From: UBA10649 sp965227045 | Lineage (GTDB): Bacteria; Actinomycetota; Actinomycetes; S36-B12 | Assembly: GCA_965227045.1 (NCBI GenBank) | Contig: OZ245718.1 | Location: forward strand, 1,984,001 to 2,048,000 | Length of the DNA stretch: 64,000 nt | Reading direction: 5' to 3' | Position numbers and translations under genes: made by a program | Notes under the pieces: generated by a model | Databases searched by the model: none | The model's input: the letters and a program-made list of their open reading frames with translations, nothing else | Told to the model about the DNA's origin: nothing | Part shown: positions 16,157-23,193 of the stretch, in pieces | Numbering within the stretch: position 1 is the first letter of the stretch | Layout of the letters: every line of letters starts with the position of its first letter

Positions 16157-16606
16157 ATGGACCGCCTGGAGGATCGAGCCGCGATTGCCGACCAGATGTT
16201 CCGGTATGCCCGGGCGACGGACTGGTTGGAGACCGCGAACCATCGGCTGGTGTTCGCCGACCAATGCGTGTTCGCCTCACCCCACAGTGGCGACATGCAC
16301 GGGGTCGACGCCGTGGTCGAGTGGATGGAACGCGTGCTTGCCCAGTTCGAGGCGACGCAGCACCTGATCTCCAACATCTCCATCACGTTCACGGGAGATG
16401 CCACCGCCGACGCGGTCAGCTACGTGCGCGCGTGGCACCGCTTCCTGGACCGCGAGAAGCCGGACATGGTCCTGTGGGGCGAGTATCACGACTCGTGGCT
16501 CCTGGTCGACGGCACCTGGCGAATCAGCGAGCGACGCGTCCTCGAGGCGGGCATCGAGCCGCGCCGCGACGGTGGCGCCCCCAACCCGCGACGCGCCAAG
16601 CAATGA
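16157..16606 (+). CDS. SnoaL/NTF2-like protein
   Basis: 149 aa. The NTF2 cone fold is recognisable: LEDRAAIADQMFRYARATDWLETANHRLVFADQCVFASPHSGDMHGVDAVVEWMERVLAQFEATQHLISNISITFTGD and YHDSWLLVDGTWRISERRVL. These domains act as small-molecule isomerases, dehydratases or binding partners; nothing fixes the ligand. AGGGAG precedes the ATG. It is the first of three genes joined by ATGA overlaps (to 17915). Confidence 0.83.
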   Translation: MDRLEDRAAIADQMFRYARATDWLETANHRLVFADQCVFASPHSGDMHGVDAVVEWMERVLAQFEATQHLISNISITFTGDATADAVSYVRAWHRFLDREKPDMVLWGEYHDSWLLVDGTWRISERRVLEAGIEPRRDGGAPNPRRAKQ

Positions 16607-17478
16607 GGATCGGCGCGGTATATCCGCAGAACGAGACGCACGGCGATCCCTCCGCGCTGCACGACATCGGTCTGGCTCTCGAGTCGTTCGGGTATGACAG
16701 CGTGTTGTTCTACGACCACGTCGTGGGCGCAGAGCACGCGGACCGCGAGCCACCGCTGTGGGGTCCATACACCGAGGAGCACTCATTTCACGACCCGTTC
16801 GTGGCGTTCGGGTACCTCGCGGCGATCACCTCCCGGCTCGAGCTCGCGACGGGCGTGATGATCCTGCCGCAGCGCCAGACGGTGCTCGCCGCTCAGCAGG
16901 CGGCCGACGTCGACCTTGTCTCGGGCGGGCGACTGCGGCTCGGCGTCGGCACGGGCTGGAACTGGGTCGAGTACGACGCGTTGAACCAGGACTTCGCCAC
17001 GCGCGGACCCCGCCTGGACGAGCAGATCAGGCTCCTGCGCGAACTGTGGAGCACGCCGCTGCTCACCTTCGACGGACAGTTCCACCACCTGGATCGCTGC
17101 TGCATCAACCCGCGGCCCACCCGGCAGATCCCGATCTGGATAGGCGGCTTCAGCGAGCCGGCGTTCCGGCGCGCCGGCGCGCTCGGTGACGGCTTCACGT
17201 TCGCCGGCGATCTCGATGACGCGATCGCAGGGATGGCACGAGTGCGCACGCTCCTCGCTGAGAACGGTCGCAGCGACTCTGCCTTCGGGTTCGAGTACAC
17301 GCTCTCTCGTGCCCGCGACGTTGACGCGGTCATCGCTGCAACCGGTCGTTGGCAGGAGGCCGGCGGCAACGGCGTCTCGGTGCTCACGCAGAAGATCGGA
17401 TTCGATTCGATCCGCGGTCACGTCGACTATCTCGGCGTGGTCAAGACGGCTTTCGACGAGAGGTTCGGTTCCGCATGA
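16603..17478 (+). CDS. LLM-class (probably F420-dependent) oxidoreductase
   Basis: 291 aa from ATG 16603, which overlaps the upstream TGA. It has the luciferase-like monooxygenase signature: MRIGAVYPQNETHGDPSALHDIGLALESFGYDSVLFYDHVVG, RLELATGVMILPQRQTVLAAQQAADVDLVSGGRLRLGVGTGWN and IPIWIGGFSEPAFRRAGALGDGF. Actinobacterial members of this type usually use coenzyme F420 rather than FMN. The two flanking NTF2-like genes are translationally coupled to it, so the three probably process one small substrate. Confidence 0.9.
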   Translation: MRIGAVYPQNETHGDPSALHDIGLALESFGYDSVLFYDHVVGAEHADREPPLWGPYTEEHSFHDPFVAFGYLAAITSRLELATGVMILPQRQTVLAAQQAADVDLVSGGRLRLGVGTGWNWVEYDALNQDFATRGPRLDEQIRLLRELWSTPLLTFDGQFHHLDRCCINPRPTRQIPIWIGGFSEPAFRRAGALGDGFTFAGDLDDAIAGMARVRTLLAENGRSDSAFGFEYTLSRARDVDAVIAATGRWQEAGGNGVSVLTQKIGFDSIRGHVDYLGVVKTAFDERFGSA

Positions 17479-17915
17479 GTGACACGGAGATCGCCAGCGT
17501 GATCGCATGGCAGCAGATCCACAACGCGATCACCGGGGGCGCCCAGGCGCAGGATGGGCACGACTGGGTGCGCTACGGGGAGTCCTTCGCCGTCGACGCG
17601 CGCTACGTGCACCCCAAGGGAGAACTGGTCGGGCGCGAGGCCATCGTCGACCGCTCGCGCAAGGCGCTCGAGCCGCTCGATGCCAGTCAGCATCTGGTGG
17701 GCAGCATCGTCATCGACGTCGATGGGGATCAGGCACATGCCGTCTCGTACTTCGTCGGCCAGCATGTCCGCGCTGCTGCTCCGGGCGCGAGCCTGCTCGT
17801 CGTCGCCGGGACCTACGACGACCAATTCGAGCGCCGCGAGAGCCGCTGGCAGATCACGCTGCGGACGCAGACCTATTCCTGGCGCGACGGCAACCCGGAC
17901 GTCATCGTCCGCTGA
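17475..17915 (+). CDS. SnoaL-like (NTF2-fold) protein
   Basis: 146 aa from ATG 17475, overlapping the upstream TGA by 4 nt. The pattern IASVIAWQQIHNAITGGAQAQDGHDWVRYGESFAVDARYVHPKGELVGREAIVDRSRKALEPLDASQHLVGSI and ESRWQITLRTQTYSWRDG is a SnoaL_4-type NTF2 domain. It is the third gene of the operon with the LLM enzyme, and it is only distantly similar to the first NTF2 gene. Confidence 0.82.
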   Translation: MSDTEIASVIAWQQIHNAITGGAQAQDGHDWVRYGESFAVDARYVHPKGELVGREAIVDRSRKALEPLDASQHLVGSIVIDVDGDQAHAVSYFVGQHVRAAAPGASLLVVAGTYDDQFERRESRWQITLRTQTYSWRDGNPDVIVR

Positions 17916-17922
17916 CCCCGAT

Positions 17923-18004
17923 TTGAACCGCCTCCCGGGTCAAATTGGGGTTCGCGGGCCGAAACGGCCCGCGAAGTGCGGATTTGACCCGGGAGGCGGT
18001 TCAA
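17923..18004. terminator. Nested double inverted repeat between convergent genes
   Basis: Outer arms 17923-17945 and 17982-18004 are a perfect 23-bp inverted repeat. Inside it, arms 17951-17961 and 17965-17975 form a perfect 11-bp stem with the loop AAA. It occupies the whole 92-nt gap between two convergent stops and probably terminates both strands; the two-tier structure is unusual and could also be a mobile or processed RNA element. Confidence 0.7.
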
Positions 18005-18007
18005 TTC

Positions 18008-18349
18008 TCACCTCGTTCGCCAGTAGGCGTAGACCCGTGTGCGCTCTTTCGCCGCGTTGCCGCCGTACCCGGACCCGACCTCCCCACTGCTCTTCGCGAC
18101 GACGAGCGACGCCAGACCCGGTTCGCCCCGGCGATCGCAGTCCCCGCTGAGCAACTCAAGAAGCCGACCCAGCCCGCGCGCGGGGTAGGGCAGCTCCGCA
18201 CCGTCGACGAGTTCGCCGTATGTCGCCTTGTTGCCGGCGCGGGCCACATCGATCAGGTACTCGCGCATCGCAGCGATGTGGACAAGGTCCCGCGCATTCA
18301 CGACCAGGACGCGTCCATCGATGACGAGCGATTCGCCTTCATTCAGCAT
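18008..18349 (-). CDS. Hypothetical protein with winged-helix-like segment
   Basis: 113 aa. The central part AGNKATYGELVDGAELPYPARGLGRLLELLSGDC then GLASLVVAKSSGEVGSGY resembles a module seen in several uncharacterised bacterial proteins (tyGElA...vgrlL...L..lVV.k.tG.pG.Gy). I cannot assign a function. The 5' end is divergent from the polysaccharide deacetylase gene, and the 3' end abuts the nested inverted repeat. Confidence 0.65.
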   Translation of the reverse strand: MLNEGESLVIDGRVLVVNARDLVHIAAMREYLIDVARAGNKATYGELVDGAELPYPARGLGRLLELLSGDCDRRGEPGLASLVVAKSSGEVGSGYGGNAAKERTRVYAYWRTR

Positions 18350-18435
18350 GCGCCCATCGTGCCCGAGACCTCACGTGAATTCTCGATCGCGTTAGCGTTG
18401 GCGGACTCGCACCACACGCCCTGAGCGGAGAGCCC

Positions 18436-19164
18436 ATGCAGTCGAGCTCCACATGGACACCGGACCCGGGCCGCGCACTCGAGCCGGGCGAGTCGGTCTG
18501 CACGGTCAACGTTCAGGACGAGAGCATGCGTGTCGTTCTCACGTACGACGACGGCCCCCAGCCAGAAGGCACCGACCAGGTGCTCGCAGCGCTCGATCGG
18601 GCCGGTGCATCCGCGACCTTCTTCGTCCTCGCCACGCGAATCCGACTGTTCCGCAGTCTCCTTCTTGAGACGGTCGACGCAGGACACGAGATCGCGTTGC
18701 ACGGGCTGGATCACCAGAACCTGGCATCGATGGATCCCGCAGTCGCACAGGAGCGCACTCGGATCGCGAAGGTCGAGCTCGAACAGGTCGTACAGCAGCC
18801 CGTTGTCTGGTTCCGGCCTCCGTACGGCGCGCAGACGGAAGCCACCTGGCACGCGGTTCGCAACCTCGGACTCATGCCAGTGCTGTGGTCGACGATGCTC
18901 AGGGACTGGCAGTTCATCACGGACGAGGAGCGACTGGCTGGGGCAACGACGGCCACCGTGTCCGGCGAGATCCTGCTCGCTCACGACGGATTTGCCTGCG
19001 AACTGGACGGCGTCGATGACGGCCCCCCTCCGCCGATCGACCGCGGCAGGCTCACGAATCTGCTACTCGATCGCTACGGCGAGATGGGCTTCACAGCATG
19101 TTCGCTCGGGGATGCATTGGCCGTCGGAACAGCCGCGACTCCCGTGTGGCTAGACGCGCCTTGA
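18436..19164 (+). CDS. Polysaccharide deacetylase (NodB/CE4) family protein
   Basis: 242 aa with GGAG upstream of the ATG. NodB motifs are visible: MT1 as TYDDGP (catalytic base and metal Asp), MT2 as HGLDHQN (His-x3-His metal ligands) and MT3 as RPPYG. Later motifs are shorter (LWSTMLRDW, LAHDG). The family removes acyl groups from cell-wall sugars or, in some members, acts on other amides. There is no signal peptide, so a cytoplasmic small-molecule role is possible. The GNAT gene downstream overlaps it. Confidence 0.87.
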   Translation: MQSSSTWTPDPGRALEPGESVCTVNVQDESMRVVLTYDDGPQPEGTDQVLAALDRAGASATFFVLATRIRLFRSLLLETVDAGHEIALHGLDHQNLASMDPAVAQERTRIAKVELEQVVQQPVVWFRPPYGAQTEATWHAVRNLGLMPVLWSTMLRDWQFITDEERLAGATTATVSGEILLAHDGFACELDGVDDGPPPPIDRGRLTNLLLDRYGEMGFTACSLGDALAVGTAATPVWLDAP

Positions 19165-20054
19165 GCGGAACTCTTCGAGCATTCAACGCCTCCGACCTGG
19201 CAGCCGTGTCGCAGATCTGTCGCGAGGCCCTGACTCTCGATGTTGACGCCGGCACAATTCCCGAAGTCCTGCTCCGGCAACCGCGACGAGGCGTGGTGTG
19301 CACAGTCGGCTCGCGGATCGTCGGCGTATGCCTTGTCTCGCGGGACCCCAGTCCCGAGGCCGCAACCGGGTATGTCGACCTCATTGCAGTGTCGCCGAAC
19401 GAGCAGCGCGGCGGCCTGGGCAGGGAGTTGCTCGCAGCGGGAGAGTCCCTGCTCGCGGGGCTCGGCAACACCCAACTCCGCGTGCGAGGAAATCCCCCGC
19501 ATTACGCGTGGCCGGGTGTCGACACGGACTATGTGGCGGCCATCGGACTCTTCGATTCGAGTGGCTACCGTCGTCAGGCCACCGCGCTCAATATGCGCGT
19601 AGACCTAAGCGTGGCGCCACTCGACACCGTCGGCGATGAGCTGCGCCTGTCCCGGCTGGGGATCTCCTGCCGCCGCGCGGCGACTGATGAGTCCGCATGG
19701 ATAGGCGGTCAGCTTGCGAACGCGTGGAACCTCTCGGTTGTCAGCGAGGTCGAGGCCGCCCTCGACGGTGAGCACGGGGGCCTCCACATCGCCGTGCGCG
19801 ACGAGCACTGTGTCGGCTTCTGCGCCTACGGCGTGACGCGGCCGCGCGACGTGGGTCCGCTCGGGACCAACGCGGACCTGAGGAACCTCGGGATCGGGGC
19901 GACGCTGATCCGGCGCTGCCTTCAGGACCAACGTGACACCGGACTAGGACACGCGGAAATCCAATGGGCCGGCCCGGTCCGGTGGCTCGAACAGACTCTC
20001 AACGCCGCCACTAGCCGGAGGTTTCAGACGTACACCAAGGACCTGTCGGTCTGA
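19146..20054 (+). CDS. Tandem GNAT-family acetyltransferase
   Basis: About 302 aa if started at GTG 19146; TTG 19161 overlaps the upstream TGA and is another option, and the frame is open as far back as 19098. Two GNAT-like domains are present. The first (about residues 10-130 here) has VDLIAVSPNEQRGGLGRELLAAGESLLAGLG, a good acetyl-CoA loop. The second has a degenerate loop (TNADLRNLGIGATLIRRCL). The layout is like that of mycothiol synthase but with only weak sequence resemblance. Overlap with the deacetylase gene suggests coupled functions, possibly opposing acyl transfer and removal. Confidence 0.78.
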   Translation: MARRALSGTLRAFNASDLAAVSQICREALTLDVDAGTIPEVLLRQPRRGVVCTVGSRIVGVCLVSRDPSPEAATGYVDLIAVSPNEQRGGLGRELLAAGESLLAGLGNTQLRVRGNPPHYAWPGVDTDYVAAIGLFDSSGYRRQATALNMRVDLSVAPLDTVGDELRLSRLGISCRRAATDESAWIGGQLANAWNLSVVSEVEAALDGEHGGLHIAVRDEHCVGFCAYGVTRPRDVGPLGTNADLRNLGIGATLIRRCLQDQRDTGLGHAEIQWAGPVRWLEQTLNAATSRRFQTYTKDLSV

Positions 20055-20082
20055 ATCCGCCCGCGGTGGGTACCAACCGTGG

Positions 20083-21111
20083 GTGGCTGATGACGAGAAC
20101 ACCCAGAAGGATTCAGATCTCGCGGCTGGCTCGACTCAACCTCTTCCCGGTCCGCTGCCACGACTGGACGCCTTCCAGCAGCGGCACCCCGTAGCAGCGG
20201 TGCCGCTCGCGGTCTACAAGAAGTTCTCTGACGACGATGCGGGAAAGCTCGCCGCACTCATCTCCTACTTCGCCTTCCTGTCGGTCTTCCCGCTCCTGAT
20301 CGTCCTCGCCACAGTCCTGTCCCGCGTGCTCGCGAACAACCCGGACCTGGCCAACGAGATCGTGACGACCGCGGCCGGCAGCTTCCTGTCCATCGGTGCG
20401 ACCGGGACGGTCGAACCCTTGGACATCTCCGGCCTCGCGCTCGTTGTCGCGATCGTGGTCGGCCTGTGGGGCGGTCTCGCGGTAGCCAACGCCATGCAGG
20501 ACGCGATGGACACCGTGTACGAGGTACCTCGGACCCAGCGGGCGGGGTTCATCTGGCGAGTGCTCCGGAGCATCACCCTGCTCCTGCTCGTCGGCGTAGG
20601 CCTCCCGGCATCGACGGTCCTGCAGGGAGTTGCCTCGAGTGCCATCAGCGGAGTGATCGCCTCCGTGCTCATCCTGATACTCGTGGTGTGCATCAATGCC
20701 ATGCTGATTGCCGCAGCGTTCCGCCGCGCAACCGTCGCCACGACGAGCTGGCGGGGTGTCCTGCCGGGAGCCGTGATCGCCGCCGTGGCCTGGTCGCTGA
20801 TGCAGGCGCTCGCGACGAACCTGCTCACCCAGCGGGTCGCGGGTGCAGAGTCGAACTACGGCGCCTTCGCCCTAGTCATCGGTCTGCTGTTCTGGTTCTT
20901 CCTGCTAGCCCAGGTGACCATCTACTGCGCGGAACTGAACGTGGTGCTGGCCTACCGACTGTGGCCGCGCGGACTGAAGAGCGTGGTGCGAGCCGAAGCT
21001 GACACCGAAGCAGACATGAGGGCGTACGAGCACTACGTGGCTCGTGAACAGCAGGCCGTCAATCTGAAGGTCACCGTCAGGCTCGCACCATCGGAAGAAC
21101 CGACAACGTGA
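20083..21111 (+). CDS. YihY/BrkB-family inner membrane protein
   Basis: 342 aa from GTG 20083. After about 45 polar residues the family signature appears: DDDAGKLAALISYFAFLSVFPLLIVLATVLSRVL, WGGLAVANAMQDAMDTVYEVPRTQRAGF and YGAFALVIGLLFWFFLLAQVTIYCAELNVVLAYRLWPRG. About six membrane helices are visible. It was once called RNase BN by mistake; its transport or envelope role is unproven. The gene lies 28 nt downstream of the GNAT gene. Confidence 0.92.
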   Translation: MADDENTQKDSDLAAGSTQPLPGPLPRLDAFQQRHPVAAVPLAVYKKFSDDDAGKLAALISYFAFLSVFPLLIVLATVLSRVLANNPDLANEIVTTAAGSFLSIGATGTVEPLDISGLALVVAIVVGLWGGLAVANAMQDAMDTVYEVPRTQRAGFIWRVLRSITLLLLVGVGLPASTVLQGVASSAISGVIASVLILILVVCINAMLIAAAFRRATVATTSWRGVLPGAVIAAVAWSLMQALATNLLTQRVAGAESNYGAFALVIGLLFWFFLLAQVTIYCAELNVVLAYRLWPRGLKSVVRAEADTEADMRAYEHYVAREQQAVNLKVTVRLAPSEEPTT

Positions 21112-21117
21112 TCGATG

Positions 21118-23187
21118 CTACGGAGCGGGCGCCGGCGCCGGCGGGATGCGGATGCCCAGGAGCACCGTGCTGCCGACCGCCACGCACTGGTTCACCGATA
21201 CGCAGCCGAAGCCGGAGATGCCCGGCGCAGCGCGGATGTCGCCGATCTCGTCGTACGAATAGGTGACGAAGTTCGTCAGTGTCGACGCGACGACCGACTG
21301 CGCACCGTGCTTGCCGCCGATCATGCAGAAGCCCACCGACGGACAGGTGACGGACGAGTAGTCAGGCAACTCGCTCACCGGCACGTTCGCGGGGATCGTC
21401 TGCTGGGCCCAGTCAAGAAGATTCCCACCCTGGGTATTGAGGATCTCGCCGGAGACACCACCTGCCGCACACTGACGACCGTCGGGGCTGCACCCGATTG
21501 CCGTGATCAGTTCATCAGCGTCGGCGTTGGTGTAACGCCAGAGCCAGTGCGGCAAGCCCGCCGCGTCCTGAGTCATCGTCCCGATCAGGATGTTGTACTT
21601 CACCGCGACGAAGCACGTCACCGGGTTGGTCTTCCCCGGCAGACACGAAATGCCTGATGGCCGAACCTTCGGGAACTGGTTGGAGCTCCACTGGGTCTTG
21701 CCGCCGTCGAACGTCGTGTACACCACCGACTCGGTCGCCGCTACGCACAGGGTGTCCGTCACGCACGTCTGGGCATCAGCGCCGGCCGCACTCTGCACTG
21801 GTCCGTACTTGGGGGTGAACACGTCCATGTCCTCGGTCGACAGCGCCTCGGTCTGGCCGAAGATCTCGCACGCGAGCGACGACGAGCACTGAATGGCCTT
21901 CGTGTTCAGGGCACCGCGATCCGCGACCGGAAGCGTCCACAGGGTCCCCCCGGTGATCGACCGGCCCACGTTCTCCTTGCCTCCGGCGATACAGGCCGGG
22001 CTGAGAGCTGCTGTGCACACAGCAACGTCGAACCCGGCAACCTCGTTGACACGCTCGAAGCCTGAACCCAGGTCAAAGGTCTCGTACCAGGCCGCCATCT
22101 TGCCGACACCCACGCACGACGTCGTGAAGCAGTCGAGCGCGCTAATGATCATCGGCGCTGGGCGCATTCCCCAGTACCCGCTCGCATCACCGAGCGAATC
22201 GGTACGCAGCACGTCACCATCGAGGTCAAGTCCGATGCACGAGTTCTCGATCGGGCACGACAACGCCTTGACCGCGATGAGGTTCTGCAGCGGGTTCTTG
22301 CGGAAGGCGCGCGCCGAACCCCAGATCGGGTTCGCGTCGAGGTCGATGATCGTGTACTTGGAGATCCCACCGGTCGCTATGCATCGCGTTGGGCGGTCGC
22401 AGGCAAGTGCTGCAAACCGCTTGAGCAGGCCGAACGGCGTCTTGAGCATCGTGACCGTCGTCCCACGGATCACTGCACTGGACGGCGTCGTGTCGCCCCC
22501 GGCGACGACGCACACGTCGACACTCGCGCAGGCGACATGATCGAAGGAACTCGACAGCGGAGCGGTTTCCGGCAGCGGAACGCCCGTCCACGTCTGTCCG
22601 TCGTTGCCCGATCGCCAGATGCCGCCGTCTTCTCCGGCGATGTAGCAGACGCGAGTCGCGGCTGTCGCGTCCGGATCGGGTGCGCAGGTGATCGAGGAGC
22701 CGATCTTCGTCTTGCGGTCGCCCACGATAGGCAGCTCCTGCACGGCAGCCCACGTGACTCCGGCGTCGACGCTGCGGTAGACCCACGACCCGTAGGTGAC
22801 CGTGGGGGTCGGTGGGGACGAGACTGCGAGGCAGCTGGTGTCCGAGCAGGAGACTCCGACCAGGTCAACGGGGTTCGCGGGGAACTGGGGATCCTTCTTC
22901 AGGTCCACAAAGGTCCAGGCGAGCGGTACCTCGTCGGTGTTCGGTGAGCGCAGTACCGCTCCGCCCTGGCCGACCGAAACGCAGTTGTTCGGCGTCACGC
23001 ACGAGACGGACATGAGCTCGGGGCCGTAGTTCGTCCAACTCCAGCCACTTGGCACTTCGTTCGCGGGAGCGGCCAGCACTTCCGACGCCTGCGTCGATGA
23101 AGCGACGGTCAGAGAGGTGATGCCCGTCGCGAGAAGAACGAGCGCGGCGAAGACAGATGTTTGATTTCGTGCCCAGGTAGGTAACAT
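21118..23187 (-). CDS. Large exported protein with Cys-paired beta-propeller-like repeats
   Basis: 689 aa. The N-terminal signal segment TSVFAALVLLATGITSLTVA is followed by many repeats of about 45-60 residues with the pattern (I/V)xC....xCxAxG: VSCVTPNNCVSVG, VSCSDTSCLAVS, VACASVDVCVVAGG, IGCSPDGRQCAAGG, VTCPSVGFCMIGG, FGCVSVNQCVAVG. Between them lie photosynthesis-stability/BNR-type phrases (YRSVDAGVTW, WRSGNDGQTWTGVPLP, YTTFDGGKTQW). This suggests a disulfide-stapled propeller outside the cell. It ends in PAPAP. Function unknown. The start codon is only 6 nt from the divergent GTG of the next gene. Confidence 0.8.
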   Translation of the reverse strand: MLPTWARNQTSVFAALVLLATGITSLTVASSTQASEVLAAPANEVPSGWSWTNYGPELMSVSCVTPNNCVSVGQGGAVLRSPNTDEVPLAWTFVDLKKDPQFPANPVDLVGVSCSDTSCLAVSSPPTPTVTYGSWVYRSVDAGVTWAAVQELPIVGDRKTKIGSSITCAPDPDATAATRVCYIAGEDGGIWRSGNDGQTWTGVPLPETAPLSSSFDHVACASVDVCVVAGGDTTPSSAVIRGTTVTMLKTPFGLLKRFAALACDRPTRCIATGGISKYTIIDLDANPIWGSARAFRKNPLQNLIAVKALSCPIENSCIGLDLDGDVLRTDSLGDASGYWGMRPAPMIISALDCFTTSCVGVGKMAAWYETFDLGSGFERVNEVAGFDVAVCTAALSPACIAGGKENVGRSITGGTLWTLPVADRGALNTKAIQCSSSLACEIFGQTEALSTEDMDVFTPKYGPVQSAAGADAQTCVTDTLCVAATESVVYTTFDGGKTQWSSNQFPKVRPSGISCLPGKTNPVTCFVAVKYNILIGTMTQDAAGLPHWLWRYTNADADELITAIGCSPDGRQCAAGGVSGEILNTQGGNLLDWAQQTIPANVPVSELPDYSSVTCPSVGFCMIGGKHGAQSVVASTLTNFVTYSYDEIGDIRAAPGISGFGCVSVNQCVAVGSTVLLGIRIPPAPAPAP
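23182..23187 (+). promoter_or_regulatory. Candidate -10 element for a leaderless transcript
   Basis: TAACAT at 23182-23187 ends 6 nt before the GTG at 23194, the geometry of a leaderless actinobacterial promoter; TTGATT at 23161-23166 could act as a -35 with a short 15-nt spacer. The element overlaps the start codon of the divergent gene. Confidence 0.5.
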
Positions 23188-23193
23188 GTCGAA

